Shown: piece by piece, positions 1 through 11,252 of the stretch | Position numbering within the stretch: the first letter of the stretch is position 1 | How the letters are laid out: each line of letters begins with the position of its first letter | Source of the DNA: Ciona savignyi | Taxonomy: Eukaryota > Chordata > Ascidiacea > Phlebobranchia > Cionidae | Reading direction: 5' to 3' | Length of the DNA stretch: 64,000 nt | Assembly (NCBI GenBank): GCA_000149265.1 | Contig: CH002555.1 | Span: 111,814-175,813, forward strand | Translations under genes and position numbers: made by a program | Notes under the pieces: generated by a model | Databases searched by the model: none | The model's input: the letters and a program-made list of their open reading frames with translations, nothing else | Told to the model about the DNA's origin: nothing

Positions 1-733
1 GGTCTTGTGCTGCCTACTGTAATATAATTGGATGCCACGTTCACAGTAATTCACAGTAATACCCATAATATTAATTATTTTAGTTTGTTTGTTTTGTTTC
101 CATGATAAAAACACGAAGAAGTTACCTTGATAATAAATAGGAAAACGGTAAAAACGGCAAAACGACAGTCGATGCAATCCTTCTGCAGTTTGTTTATAAG
201 CAGAAACAATTATAAATGGACGCGAACTATTAAATTTGTTTATTAAATGTAAATATTGCATACCGAAGCTGATGTTACCGATAATTCGTATATCGATGCG
301 CATCGTTAAAGAACCGATTTATCAATATTGTGTGGAAGCTATTGTGTTTTGCACCTGAATTACGATGCCGGGCCATTGAAGGTCAAATCAGCTAAATATT
401 GAACCGACGCTCGGTTAGTTTTCTATAGGTGTTTAGTATTGGTGGCTTTGTAAAGTTTGAAGTGTAGTAGCATTGTGGATTGGATTGTTGTAACAATTGA
501 GACTTAAAAGCCGCTTGTCTATTTAAGTTAATTAATCCGATAATTACAAGGCTTATCGGGGAATGAAACATCTAAGACGATCTAATCCGATGAAAATTAC
601 TGACCTTTTAAGACAGTTTTTAATTTAAAATTTCTAATAGCTAATTACTGCTAAGTGTTTATGTATAGGGATTAAAGGAATAATTGTCCGATTTGTTCAA
701 TTTTTGTAAGCTACTAACAATCTGTCAAACAAT

Positions 734-830
734 TACGGTCGCGTGACCGAATGGTTAACGCGACTAATACATATATCGACTTATACAAAATCGGGCCGAG
801 TCTGTCATGGTTGGAAATTTGGTTCAGTAA
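734..830 (+). repeat. SINE-2, tRNA-Ser-like head
   Basis: The sequence GACCGAATGGTTAACGCG resembles the D-arm and A-box region of a tRNA of the serine/leucine type. It is followed by a TACATATATCGACTTATAC block seen in all copies of this family (734, 9482, 51610, and minus strand near 15170). No full tRNA cloverleaf is present. I infer a short tRNA-derived SINE. Confidence 0.6.
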
Positions 831-945
831 AATAAATATCTCGAACAAGTGTAGGGTTTGGCAAGATTCAACATGACCATACAACTTCATTCCACATATC
901 TAGGGATGAAGACGTATAGCGTAACCCAAACGTCTATTTTTCCAG

Positions 946-1485
946 AGCATCTCGTGTTTCGCGGTTTCCGCCTTCATGCTGGCAGCTTCAATCGTCACTT
1001 TCAAAGAGGCTCGTTTCATCACTACCGCCACCTACCGTCACTTTGACCGGCTTCTCTCGGATGACAGGTCACCAACGAACCAATCCGAATGTGCAACTTT
1101 ACCCAACACCTATGCTGTGGTTAAGGTTAAAGCTGGTCCACAAGATGGCATTGCGTTTAATGACGTAATACTTGAACCAATTTCGCAATCGTGTTATTGT
1201 AATAGATATTCAATAGATTACGAAAAGCGAAATAATAATGGCAGAGATGTATTTATTGTATCCACAAGAGACTGGCCACCTTCTCTGTATGGATATTATT
1301 CCTCTAGTTGTTCGGATGTAATAATTTATTTAGAATTGATGACGTTGCTTAACATTGTTGTCTCATTCGCGTGGTATTTGTCGTTCATACTCATTGTGCG
1401 AAAGTCAAGGAGGAGAAAAAATATTTTACTTTTAACATCTATGGATTATCGAATGTTACACTCCGATATACATGCTGTTTTATAG
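946..1485 (+). CDS. Terminal exon of a probable membrane protein (copy A)
   Basis: The family is not recognised. The open frame starts after an acceptor-like CTATTTTTCCAG ending at 945 and runs about 179 codons to TAG. It begins with a hydrophobic stretch (CFAVSAFMLAASIVTF), then has a loop of about 110 residues with five cysteines, including CYC. A second hydrophobic segment (LELMTLLNIVVSFAWYLSF) is followed by a basic RKSRRRK tail, which suggests a cytoplasmic end. It could be the second half of a four-pass protein, with upstream exons outside the window. The paralogue at 9695-10237 keeps the frame despite substitutions and a 3-base indel, which supports coding. An alternative is a single-exon product starting at the ATG at 976. 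Confidence 0.6.
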   Translation, partial: SISCFAVSAFMLAASIVTFKEARFITTATYRHFDRLLSDDRSPTNQSECATLPNTYAVVKVKAGPQDGIAFNDVILEPISQSCYCNRYSIDYEKRNNNGRDVFIVSTRDWPPSLYGYYSSSCSDVIIYLELMTLLNIVVSFAWYLSFILIVRKSRRRKNILLLTSMDYRMLHSDIHAVL

Positions 1486-2975
1486 CGGTTTATTACGTAT
1501 CTTTTAACATAATGCCTTTTTTGTCGACGCTCTTTAAACTATTGCAATTTTTCTGTTGCTTGTAGCATATTTTGTTCCGAAACCGACTTATTTATTATAT
1601 TTAAAAGTAGCCTATTTACTGTTTCTGAAATAAAAATACTTATTAGGCAGAATAACTAGTCAGATTGAAACCTTTTTTTACTAGGTTGTCCTTTCACGTA
1701 ATAGCCTGACCATTGTAATTAAAAACTCGAATTCTACACTCAATGGAAAAAGACCGTTAACCTTTTGTTGGGTGGGAAGCTCACGATTCTTGGCACATGG
1801 ATCAATCAATGTTGTGAAGTCACGTTCTAGTTGGTTTGGTCGTGCGGCCGAATTGTTGGTTTAACCCATTCTCATACAATATAATAGATTAAGAGTAAGA
1901 GCGAGAAAGACACGACCGACTCGCTAGCCACCAACCGTTCGGCTGAAAGTCTTATTTTAACAATTTTAACAAAACCTAATATAATGCGAAAAAAGTAATA
2001 CACAAACCTCAAATTCACTACATAATATTTACATTATTTTTCCCGATGTGGGAATTCCCAATGTTTTTATGGGGAAATTAAAGTTCGTTGAAGAATATCA
2101 ACGTTTCAGTTATGATTTATAGCAGCGCTTTACCTTTAAACAGGGGTTTACCAGGGCAGAAGAAGGGGTGAACAGAGGCGTGTAGGTATAAGGTAAGCTG
2201 GGGAGAGGGGAGAGGTAGACCAAAAGCATTAAACCGGGAACTCTCTCAATATTATGGAATTATACACAGTTTATGTAAGATTCGTAACAGGAAACACATG
2301 TTTTTACACGAAGCTTGGTAGGTGTTAAACCGACCTCGCGGGAAACGATTCATCGACTGAGCTGCCAAAAACAGGAAACTCACTGCAACTACCCTGCACA
2401 AAATATGAACACATCGCATGGCGACCTAATAGTTAAAACATACTGCGAGAATACGTGTGGAATTCACACAGATTCTTAAAAGTTTTAACCTGATTGGGGA
2501 TAACCCATTCATGTCAATAATCTTGCGGACTGCCTGGCACCAGCGTAAAGCAGAAAAAACAAGTAAAATTTAAATGTGTTCCCATCGGAAATTCGACGGG
2601 AACAACTAAAACAAGCTTAAAATATAAATTGTCGTTTTATTTCTATGTGATACATTTGAGGGGAATTGCCGAGATAGCAAACTTACTAAAATTCATGCTG
2701 TGTTTTCCTTCTTTCCCCTGTTCCTCGTGTTGCTAACAGAAACACTTTGTTCAGCTTGTGATATAATGTTTTCCGCACTGCTGTCGCGCAGATCAGTGAA
2801 GCATGTTTCATCAAGCTGTGTAAATAAATTATGCAGATGCAATGGGGCCATATTTAAACGACTATCACGTTAATGACTATTTAAGTTTCAATAATATTTG
2901 TCTTTTATTCATAAATTATTCAAAATAAAAAATGTTAATCTATTTATTCAAATAATTATCATCCTCTACTTTCAG
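1486..2975. other. Non-coding stretch of copy A
   Basis: No gene is seen. Around 1898-1950 there is a trace of a minus-strand SINE-1 (CACGACCGACTCGCTAGC). The block at about 1955-2690 is absent from copy B, so it is either an insertion here or a deletion there. It includes a purine-rich run near 2190-2215. Confidence 0.5.
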
Positions 2976-3192
2976 TTGCTTTGAAGTTGCAAAGAAGAGT
3001 CTGATCATAAACAACCTTGGGGACAAAATCGATTTAATCTCCGAACCACATTTCAACCCTAAAACTGATCCTGAAAAGATCAGAAGGTGTCTGGTTCATT
3101 TTCTACTGGTCACATGGGGTGAAGTGAGCCCTAAGTTGTTGGAAATGGCTTCGAATGCATCAAACGAATCGACTCCTGGCAAATGTCAATAA
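2976..3192 (+). CDS. Short terminal exon, family uncertain (copy A)
   Basis: An acceptor-like CTACTTTCAG ends at 2975, and the frame then stays open for 71 codons to TAA at 3190. The first part, CFEVAKKSLIINNLGDKIDL, has the pattern seen after strand beta-2 of class I SAM-dependent methyltransferases (acidic residue, A/K-rich helix, N-x-L-x-D-K-I). This is only a faint resemblance and no SAM-binding glycine motif is in view. The rest (to TPGKCQ) is not recognised. The copy at 11147 keeps the first 30 codons and is then broken by a deletion. It may belong to a gene whose other exons lie off the window. Confidence 0.35.
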
Positions 3193-4499
3193 AAAGTTTC
3201 AAATAAAATTTTCTTGCGCACAAGTTTCCAAACATGAAAAAATTGTTCATATTTACGTACCAAGTTCGAAGTGTCAGTTCGACCATAGTTGACAAACTAG
3301 AATACTGGGGTTTAAAATGTGAATCGATTCCATTGGATTCGTTCAATGGTGATAGTTGTAATATTGCAATATCCAATATGCCGGGGAACCATGATATGGA
3401 ATTGTTTAACATCAATTTGTCATGACGAAACAATTTAAATCTATATCTGCACCACATATGAGTATATGCCATGTTTCTATAGGTTGATATAGGAATTTAT
3501 TCACATTTATGTATATTTAAAACCATCTGTGTTGCAGTGTGACACCCCTGGATCCATTCATTTTCCATCAACAATTATATTTTAAAACAATATTGAAATG
3601 ATATATAACTTACAGTTACCTTCATTAGTCTATTAATTTACTTCCAGTACACCTTTTGCAAGATGACCCAGTTATACTGGTGGAAATGTGATTGTGACCA
3701 TAGATGGTAGTAGTTTAAAGGTGCGTATTTTGAAAAAAATGCTTTAAGTTTCCAAAAATAGTGAAAACACAGTATAACAAAAACAAAACATTCACAATAA
3801 ACTTTCTCAAAAGGTTCTAGTTTTATTTCTAAGAAAATATCAGTTTGAATAGCTTTAAATACATCTCGTACATCAGTTTGAAGTTTCTTAGCTGATGGTC
3901 CTAACATTCGGTAGGGACAAAAAACGAAATAACGTTTTACAGTAATGACTTTTAATTTTTATCTTTACTGCAAAATATGCAAGCGCTGTACTATTAGTGA
4001 TAGAGAAAACCTTAGGCAGGTGAAAAGGTGTTTTCAACGATGAATTTTTACTCTCGTTAGCGCAATTTGATAAACGTAACGATGAGCTTATGTGAAATAA
4101 GTTTACCGGTCTTTTTTACTTGCCGAAATATGCATGTATGACCTTTACCGATACCGAATGACCTTACCGTTACATGGTACATAATGTTTAGCCTTATAAC
4201 AATTTGTATCTCAAATTGCTAACAAAAGTAAATTAGGATGCAAAGGTTAACTGATATTAACTACATTTGGCTACATCTGGTTGTCTACACATACAAAGTT
4301 CTCTCACGTCCGATCCTTCGTCTGTGGCAGCAGGTTGCGAAATTTGCAAGCGGATTGTTGTACTCTTTGGTCTTTGTTGAGTAACAATAACACGGTAATT
4401 AATAATCAAATCTTTACTTCATAACATACGTTCTATGGTAATAAACATTTTATGCACGTGGCCAAAGTTTAAATAACTTTTAAGTTATTATCTTTAAAG

Positions 4500-4588
4500 A
4501 AAAGAATATAATTTCTTTGACCTAGCGTGCCAGAAAAACGAGCTCGTGTGCCAAGTTCGGCACGCGTGCCAGGGGTTGCCCATGCCTG
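4500..4588 (-). mobile_element. hAT-like terminal fragment (copy A)
   Basis: Read on the minus strand from 4588, the sequence starts CAGGCATGGGCAACCCCTGG and continues with GGCACGCGTGCC and a CTGGCACGC motif. This is the style of hAT transposon ends. The opposite inverted repeat was not found, so this is probably a remnant abutting the BEL/Pao sequence. The same sequence is at about 12552-12640. Confidence 0.35.
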
Positions 4589-5374
4589 GTCTATGGTATA
4601 TCATAAATTGCGCCATAACCTAAATACGTAACAATGGGAGTTTATGTTACAATCTTTATACTGGACCGCATGTTAGAACTTTCTATTTGAATCAGTCACC
4701 ATAGAGACTGCAGTATAGCATTTTTACCCGATATAGTATTTTCCGTCCCGTTTAGAGCCAAAGGTAAGTGTATAATGTTTAGTATTTTATATATATAAGC
4801 GTAAATAACCGATTTCGTTCATTTATTTTATTAATACAGAAAACCGTATCAACAACTGTTGCGTTCCATATCAACGTTCCGTATCTACAACCGTCTTGTA
4901 TTAATCTCAATCATCGTTCCGTATCAACCCTGACCGCTAACTACAACTAGAGGACATAAACTGCATGTTTTATTTATACGCGTTACTTTCAAATTTTAGC
5001 AACCCGTTACTCCATCCGCGGAAAAAAAACATCGTTTGCAAACTGAGCAAACTGATCCAACCCACCGTCCGTCATCGCACCGCACCTCTCGACCATGGAT
5101 AACTATTCAGAAGACCGCGTAGAACAATGGCTTCACAACATTGAAGAAGCCAAGAGGCAGATACACCAGCACCACCTAATTCAACCACATCACTCAATGA
5201 CAAACAAGAATCAGTAAGTGTTGTAAGCACTACAAGCTCGATGCGTAGCTTTAAAGGGGAACTGAAGTCGATTCTAGGAATATCTTAATAAATGAAAAAA
5301 ATACGCTGATTTCAAAAATCAAATCAGTTTCTTCCAATATTTTTTGTTAAAATGTTAGATATGCATTTTATTTT
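4589..5374 (+). mobile_element. BEL/Pao element, 5' leader and start of gag (copy A)
   Basis: About 700 bases match the leader of the BEL/Pao relic at 60576-61130, and gag-like sequence begins at ATG 5095. The first frame encodes MDNYSEDRVEQWLHNIEEAK and stops at 5215. A shifted frame continues with an SVVSTTSSMRSFK segment, like the Ser/Arg stretch that precedes the coiled coil of BEL gag proteins. The leader holds an intron-like segment, AAAG|GTAAGT at 4764 to TTAATACAG ending at 4839. The element runs into the assembly gap. Confidence 0.7.
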
Positions 5375-5474
5375 NNNNNNNNNNNNNNNNNNNNNNNNNN
5401 NNNNNNNNNNNNNNNNNNNNNNNNNNNNNNNNNNNNNNNNNNNNNNNNNNNNNNNNNNNNNNNNNNNNNNNNNN
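5375..5474. other. Assembly gap, 100 N
   Basis: A run of exactly 100 undetermined bases is probably a gap of unknown size. It hides the right border of duplication copy A and the rest of its BEL/Pao element. Confidence 0.99.
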
Positions 5475-6572
5475 GCGAGCAGTTAAAAATCAAAGAAATG
5501 CTTCACTGAGTATTTATGTGTATTGTTTTTACCGGCTGTAAGGGGAGGATACGCAAAATGGCCCTGGCTGTAGTGGTCGAGTGTTCATTTTTATGTTGTG
5601 ATTTTACTGACTTGTAATGTTTTGACTTTAGATTATGATTATTGCAACGCTGCATTTGTATTTTACCGGTCTTCAATAAAAAGTTCAATTGGGCACTCGT
5701 GTTGTAAATAAGCAACAAGTGTTATTAGCCATCTTTAGCAAGGAATTTGCGTTAAATATCGATGTGTTACCCCCAATATGATTCCATTCAAGTTGACGCT
5801 CAGCAAATAAAACTAGTAACCGCTTCGCCCAAGGTGTAGCGGATCTGATTACTTCTCCATGGTAGTGAATGGTGGCCCGGATCACACCGCGTGTAATATG
5901 CGCTGGAATTATGTCGTCAGTCTTCAGTCACATATGAATGTGCTTATACCACGTTTCCATAATTATTCTTGATATCCCTTCACTAAACGATACTGTGCAA
6001 CCAGAATTGGCACATTTAAGTCATAGATGGCATTACCCCACCCTTCCATTCTCGCAACTCTGTATTGAATCAATATCAACAAACCAGAGCAGCAAAGGAG
6101 CGTCCTGCAATACCATCCACCGACCGTGAAATTGTCTTTTTGACGACAAGTCGTAAAGCTAGGAATTTGGATTGCAACACTACAGTAACATCGTACAAAT
6201 ACGCACGGGGTGGGATATAAGAGCCAATGTATAAATAACTAAATAATAGTCTGATTTATCCACGATCGGATCAATAAAGTTATTTTCAGTAGACCGACAA
6301 ACCATTACAGCCATTTAATAGGTTGTCGCCGTACCACGGTTAGGGGGTGGGACTTCCACCGCGACCGCCACGAGACTGAATTAGCTTAGAAATACAACGA
6401 CATGGTTGTTCATACCCATCTGCACTAACATGTCAAATGTTGTTCTTTTTTAAATGTTGTAACCCACAATAATGCACTTATTTTACAGAATGTCTGCCTG
6501 GACACAAAATATACCACGTATAGAACATACCAAGAGTAATTGGGTCACTAGATGCCTTTGTCAGGGTAAAAA
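5475..6572 (-). other. Unrecognised region with weak minus-strand open frames
   Basis: Two minus-strand frames are open longer than expected for AT-rich DNA. One is about 60 codons ending near 5986 (it contains RMEGWGNAIYDLNVPILVAQ). The other is 66 codons at 5685-5885 (it contains IHYHGEVIRSATPWAKRLLV). They are in different frames, with stops between them. No family is recognised and no clear splice borders were seen. They may be relics of a mobile element. Confidence 0.2.
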
Positions 6573-6868
6573 CGGCCGGTTGATATAATGTTAAGTGCGG
6601 CGCCTTTCAATAGAAAGGTTGCAGGTGCAAAACTGGTCACTAGCTAGTCGGTTGTGTCCGTGGGCAAGGCACTTAACGGACATTGCCTGAACCCAGCGGA
6701 ATAATGGGTTCTACCAAATTAAAGGAACGTGTCTATCATATAAAACACTCTGCAATAGCTCCGGTAACCCGACGGTGGGCGCGAGGTGATTTGGCGATTG
6801 CCCGTGTGTTAACCCCCTTGGTGTTCCCATTTACGGGGATAAACATAAAATATCCTATCCTATCCTAA
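6573..6868 (+). repeat. SINE-1, full length
   Basis: A tRNA-like head starts at CGGCCGGTTGATATAATGTTAA (diverged A box), with a B-box-like GGTGCAAAACTGG. The body follows with GGGCAAGGCACTTAACGGAC and the CCCAGCGGAATAATGGGTTC block. The 3' part contains GTGTGTTAACCCCCTTGG and ends in a TATCCTATCCTATCC tail. Other copies lie at 37771, 46352 and elsewhere. The family is inferred to be transcribed by RNA polymerase III and mobilised by a LINE. Confidence 0.85.
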
Positions 6869-8743
6869 CAGTTCTGTTTGCAGTTATTCTTGTATCTTAG
6901 TCTCATAACCATTTTCAAGCATCTGCTGTATAAAGTTTGCGAAAATTAATTGCTTAGATAACAGCTCCCCATTTATCCACGATTTTTCTTAATTTAATTA
7001 CTGAGCATGGTAATGAACATGTATTAGGTGCGTAGCTTTAAGTTGTATTTCACTTTGTGGCACTCACAGTTTCAGTCACACGACCCGTTTCGTCCATTCA
7101 CAAGTTTTTCATTTGAAATTGTTTTGATCCTTGCAGGTTTCCTTGGCGATTGCAGCTTTCTCTTAAGTTTCACTTTCATGTTTACGACGCAGCAATGTTT
7201 TATAATCTAACAGTATCCTGGGTTTTAGAAAGTCCAGCCCTTGTATCTAAAGTGATCTGAACATTAACAGCCCGATAAGCTGTTAATTGGCAGACGGTGA
7301 GCGGCAATTTCTTTCTACGAAAAACAACAAACAGCAAATGTGTGATGTATCTCTCTGTGTAGTGTGCATACGCTCAAAGGCGAGCAGTCGTAGTTGCAAA
7401 GTGTTGTTCTGTATTTTAGTTGCAATGTGTTGTTCTGTATTTACATAAACTTTTCGATTTTTTTTTATTTCGGTGTAACCGTTCACAGACTGCAACGAGC
7501 TTAATATTATTTCCTTTGGCGTCGCGTTACTGTGATCGGAAGCGAGAGATATATTATTGTCGCATATAAAGTGTAGCACATTACGGTTATGTATTCTACC
7601 ATTTCAGTGCATTTTGTTTATGTAGATTACTATTGACAGCGGCGATCTACCTTTTGAGCACAGAGTCTACACTTAGATTTACGAGTATTTTGACAAAACA
7701 AGAAGGTATTTGCTGGACAAATATCGTTTCTTTTTGTGAGGACCATATTTCGGCCAAAACGGGAAAGCCTAGATCAATAAAATACCGATGCGAAAGTTTT
7801 AAAAAACCATCGAGTTAGCCAGCGTTTGTATGGAATCGGTCTGTATAACGAAAGTAAACAATATAGTTTGCATGTGTTCGGAGTATGCACATCTCATGCA
7901 TATAACCGACCATAATTTCCCGTCTAGTTGTGGGGATCATTCAGTTTCACTCAAGTTTGGTCGAACAAATGTTAAACTCATTTGATTAAAATGTGATGTC
8001 AACTTAAAAACAAGAGAAAGGTTTAAGAATATGGAAATAATTGGGAGGAGGTAAAAAGGAGGGAAACTGCACAGTAAAATAAAGATTATGAGATTAAGGT
8101 TATTGAAAGCGCTTGGGTTAAAGTCAAGGTTAGTTTGGGGATTTAGGTTAGTCTTAGGGGCAGTGTTAGATTAGTTTCCATAGTTTTAGTGAGAAGTTTT
8201 TCTCCTTTCTTCCCTCTTTCCCTTCTTTAAGTTCAGTTCAGTTATTTTTTATTTTGCACAACGAAGTTTAATGATTAGAAATGATCAAATGTGCATATTT
8301 AGTCCACTTTTCGGATTTTATATTAGTAAAAACTGCCGTTATGTTTCATTACAACTAAAAGTAAAAAATTCTAAAATAAAAATCACGTTCAAACCTGGTC
8401 AGATGTTGTTTCGTGTCTAAAATATCATGGATATCTTGATTGCCAAGAATTAGTAACCACCACGTTTACAAGGATGCTATATTTACATTGGATACCACCA
8501 CTGGCTGAGACGTCATAAAAGTTTTACGACGTTGTGAAGGGTTGTATATACCGGCTGGGTGCTTGATTTCCTATAATTAATAATACTTCTACAGTTGATA
8601 GATCGTTGGTTGCATGTATTAAAGTGGGTGTGGACGATTAAACTATAGTTGAAGCCGAAATGCGCAGGAACGTGGGGAAATGCTCGTGGAAGGTATGTAA
8701 TGTTCTGTTTAAATAGTTTTGAATCTGTGTTTTTAATACCTTT
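6869..8743. other. Non-coding, no gene recognised
   Basis: Open frames at 7028-7210, 7283-7579 (minus) and 7633-7818 are short. They have no recognisable motif and no convincing splice borders. The 8040-8230 stretch is purine-rich (AGGAGG, GGGAGG). Confidence 0.4.
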
Positions 8744-9481
8744 GGTCTTGTGCTGCCTACTGTAATATAATTGGATGCCTCGTTCACAGTAATTCACAGT
8801 AATACCCATAATATTAATTATTTTAGTTTGTTTGTTTCCATGATAAAAACACGAAGAAGTTACCTTGATAATAAATAGGAAAACGGTAAAAACGGCAAAA
8901 CGACAGTCGATACAATCCTCCTGCAGTTTGTTTATAAGCAGAAACAAATATAAATGGACGCAAACTATAAAATTTGTTTATTAAATGTAAATAGTGCATA
9001 CCGAAGCTGATGTTACCGATAATCCGTATATCAATGCTCATCGTTAAAGAACCGATTTATACATATTGTAGTGGAATGCTATTGGTGTTTTTGCACCTGA
9101 ATTACCATGTCGGGCCAGTTGAAGATCGAAATCAGCCAATTATTGAGCCGACGCTCGGTTAGTTTTCTATAGGTGTTCAGTATTGGTGGCTTGGTAAAGT
9201 TTGAAGGGTATTAGCATTGTGGATTGGATTGTTGTAACAATTTAGACTCAACAAGCCCGCTTGTCTATTTAAGTTGATTAATCCGATAATTACAAGGCTT
9301 ATCGGGGAATGAAACATCTAAGTCGATCTAATCCAATGAAAATTACTGACCTTTTAAGACAGTTTTTAATTTAAAAGTTGTAATAGCTAATTACTGCTAA
9401 GGGTTTATGTATAGGCATTAAAGCGACAATTGTCCGATTTGTTCAACTTTTGATAAGCTTCTAACAATCTGTCAAACAATT

Positions 9482-9580
9482 ACGGTCGTGTGACCGAATG
9501 GTTAACGCGACCAATACATATTATCGACTTATACAAGAATCGGTCCTAATCTATACTAGTTCGAAACTTGGTTCGGTAAA
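9482..9580 (+). repeat. SINE-2, copy within duplication B
   Basis: This is the counterpart of the element at 734-830, with the same tRNA-like GTGACCGAATGGTTAACGCG head and the downstream ATCGACTTATAC block. It sits at the same place relative to the membrane-protein exon, so it predates the duplication. Confidence 0.6.
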
Positions 9581-9694
9581 AGAAATATCTCGAACCGGTG
9601 TAGGGTTTGACAAGATTCGACATGACCATACGACTGCATTCCACATATCTAGGGATGAAGACGAATAGCGTAACCCAAACGTCTATTTTTCCAG

Positions 9695-10237
9695 AGCATC
9701 TCGTGTTTCGCGGTTTCGGCCTTCATGCTGGCAGCTTCAATCGTCACTTTCAGAGAGGCTCGTTTCATCACTACCGCCACCTACCGACACTTTGACCGGC
9801 TTCTCTCGGATGACAGGTCACCGACGAACCAATCAGAATGTGCAACTTTACCCAACACCTATGCTGTGGTTAAGGTGAAAACTGGACCACAAGATCGGGA
9901 ATTGCGATTGAATGACGTATTACTTGAACCAGTTTCACAATCGTGTTATTGTAATAGATATTCAATAGATTACGAAAAACGAAATAATAATGGCAGAGAT
10001 GTATTTATTTTATCCACAAGAGACTGGCCACCTTCTCTGTATGGATATCATTCCTTAAGTTGTTCCGATGTAATAATTTATTTAGAATTGATGACGTTAG
10101 TTAACATTGTTGTCTCATTCGCGTGGTGTTTGTCGTTCATACTAATTGTGCGAAAGTCAAGGAGGAGAAAAAATATTTTACTTTTAACATCTATAGATTA
10201 TCAAATGTTACACTCCGATATCCATGCTGTTTTATAG
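9695..10237 (+). CDS. Terminal exon of a probable membrane protein (copy B)
   Basis: This is the paralogue of the exon at 946-1485, with the same acceptor-like TTTTTCCAG before it, the same two hydrophobic segments and the same basic tail. It is one codon longer: the loop reads DRELRLNDV where copy A reads DGIAFNDV. Several changes are conservative (VIL to VLL, PIS to PVS, TLL to TLV), as expected under some protein-level constraint. No convincing upstream exons were found in 5475-9600. The gene may be 5'-truncated, or its earlier exons may be too short to see by eye. Confidence 0.6.
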   Translation, partial: SISCFAVSAFMLAASIVTFREARFITTATYRHFDRLLSDDRSPTNQSECATLPNTYAVVKVKTGPQDRELRLNDVLLEPVSQSCYCNRYSIDYEKRNNNGRDVFILSTRDWPPSLYGYHSLSCSDVIIYLELMTLVNIVVSFAWCLSFILIVRKSRRRKNILLLTSIDYQMLHSDIHAVL

Positions 10238-10654
10238 CTGTGTATTCCTTATCTTTTAATATGATGCCTTTTATGACGACGCTCTTTAAACTATTGCGAT
10301 TTCTTTGTTACGTATAGCACATTTTGTTCCCAAACCGCATTTTTTATTATATTTAAAAGTATTTACTGTTTCTAAAATAAAATACTTATTGGTCAGAATT
10401 AATAGTCGGATTAAAAACTATATTACTAGATTGTCCTTTCACGTAATAACTTGACCATTGTAATTAAAAACTCTAATTCTACACTCAATGGAAAAAAAAG
10501 TCCCGTTTAGCTTATTGTTGGGTGGGAAGCTCATGATCCTTGGCACATGGATCTATCAAGGTTGTGAAGTCGCTTTCTAGTTGGTTTGGTCGTGCAACCG
10601 AATTGTTGGTTTAACCCATTCTCATACAATTTAATACATTAAGAGTAAACGCGA

Positions 10655-10800
10655 GCTATTGCAGTGTGTTGCGTTTGATTCACACGTTACTTCAATTTGG
10701 TAGAACACATTATTCCGCTGTGTTCAAGAAATGTCCTATGACACAACCGACTCTCTAGCGAGTAGTTTCGAAAACGCAACCCTATCGGCTGAAAGTCGAC
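10655..10800 (-). repeat. SINE-1 fragment inside duplication B
   Basis: The minus strand carries the SINE-1 middle part: CTATTGCAGTGTGTTGCG, CAATTTGGTAGAACACATTA and CACAACCGACTCTCTAGCGAG. It is strongly diverged. The same site in copy A (about 1898-1950) keeps only the two ends, so the insertion predates the duplication and was partly deleted in copy A. Confidence 0.6.
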
Positions 10801-11146
10801 CCAGATAGCAAATGGTGGTCGGCAGTGCGTTGGGCCATATTTTAAAATATTTCATGCAGAAACTTCGTTATTATATTTTCTTTTCGTTAACCTGTTCCTC
10901 GTGTTGCTGACAGAAACACTTTGTTCCACTTGTGATATAATGTGTTCGCGCACTACTGTCGCACAGATTAGTGAAGCCTGGTACATCTCGCTGTTGAATA
11001 AATTATGCAGATACAATGGCATATTTAAACTACTATCACATTACTGTCTATTTAAGTTTTAATAATATTTGTCTTTTATTTATAAGTTATACAAAATAAA
11101 AAATGTTAATCTATTTATTTAAATAATTATCATCCTCAACTCTCAG

Positions 11147-11252
11147 TTGCTTTGAAGTTGCAAAGAAGAGTCTGATCATAAACAACCTTGGGGACAAAAT
11201 CGATTTAATCTCCGAACCACATTTCAACCCTAAAACCACATTTCAACCCTAA
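11147..11252 (+). pseudogene. Truncated copy of the 2976-3192 exon (copy B)
   Basis: The acceptor CAACTCTCAG and the first 30 codons match copy A. A deletion of about 130 bases has then replaced the rest with a short local duplication of ACCACATTTCAACCCTAAAA (11217-11252), which creates an early TAA at 11250. If copy A is functional, this copy is not. Confidence 0.4.

Larger units (their letters stand above)
1..5374 (+). repeat. Segmental tandem duplication, copy A
   Basis: This stretch recurs at 8744-13426 in the same orientation. Both copies start with the same GGTCTTGTGCTGCC sequence and carry the same order of parts: SINE-2, membrane-protein exon, short exon, and 5' end of a BEL/Pao element. 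Copy A has about 700 bases at 1955-2690 that copy B lacks. It also keeps 3073-3205, which is missing in copy B. Copy A runs into an assembly gap, so its right border is unknown. Divergence is clear over the first 2 kb (scattered substitutions and small indels), while the last 2 kb are almost identical. Confidence 0.95.

Noticed and set aside
858..1046. 62-codon frame overlapping the membrane-protein exon
   Set aside because: It lies in another frame, starts in SINE-adjacent sequence and is a shadow of the exon beginning at 946.
2130..2160. CAGGGGTTTACCAGGG as partner end for the hAT-like fragment at 4588
   Set aside because: Similarity to the other end is limited to a few bases, no target duplication was found, and the block is missing from copy B while the 12.6-kb end is present.
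3234..3425. 63-codon frame, also open at 11291-11473
   Set aside because: The two copies are nearly identical DNA here, so shared openness says nothing about coding. No motif or clear splice borders were found. An opposite-strand frame of 113 codons is equally open.
3638..3907. 89-codon minus-strand frame repeated at 11687-11956
   Set aside because: Same reason: recent duplicate DNA, no recognisable motif, low-complexity hydrophobic translation.
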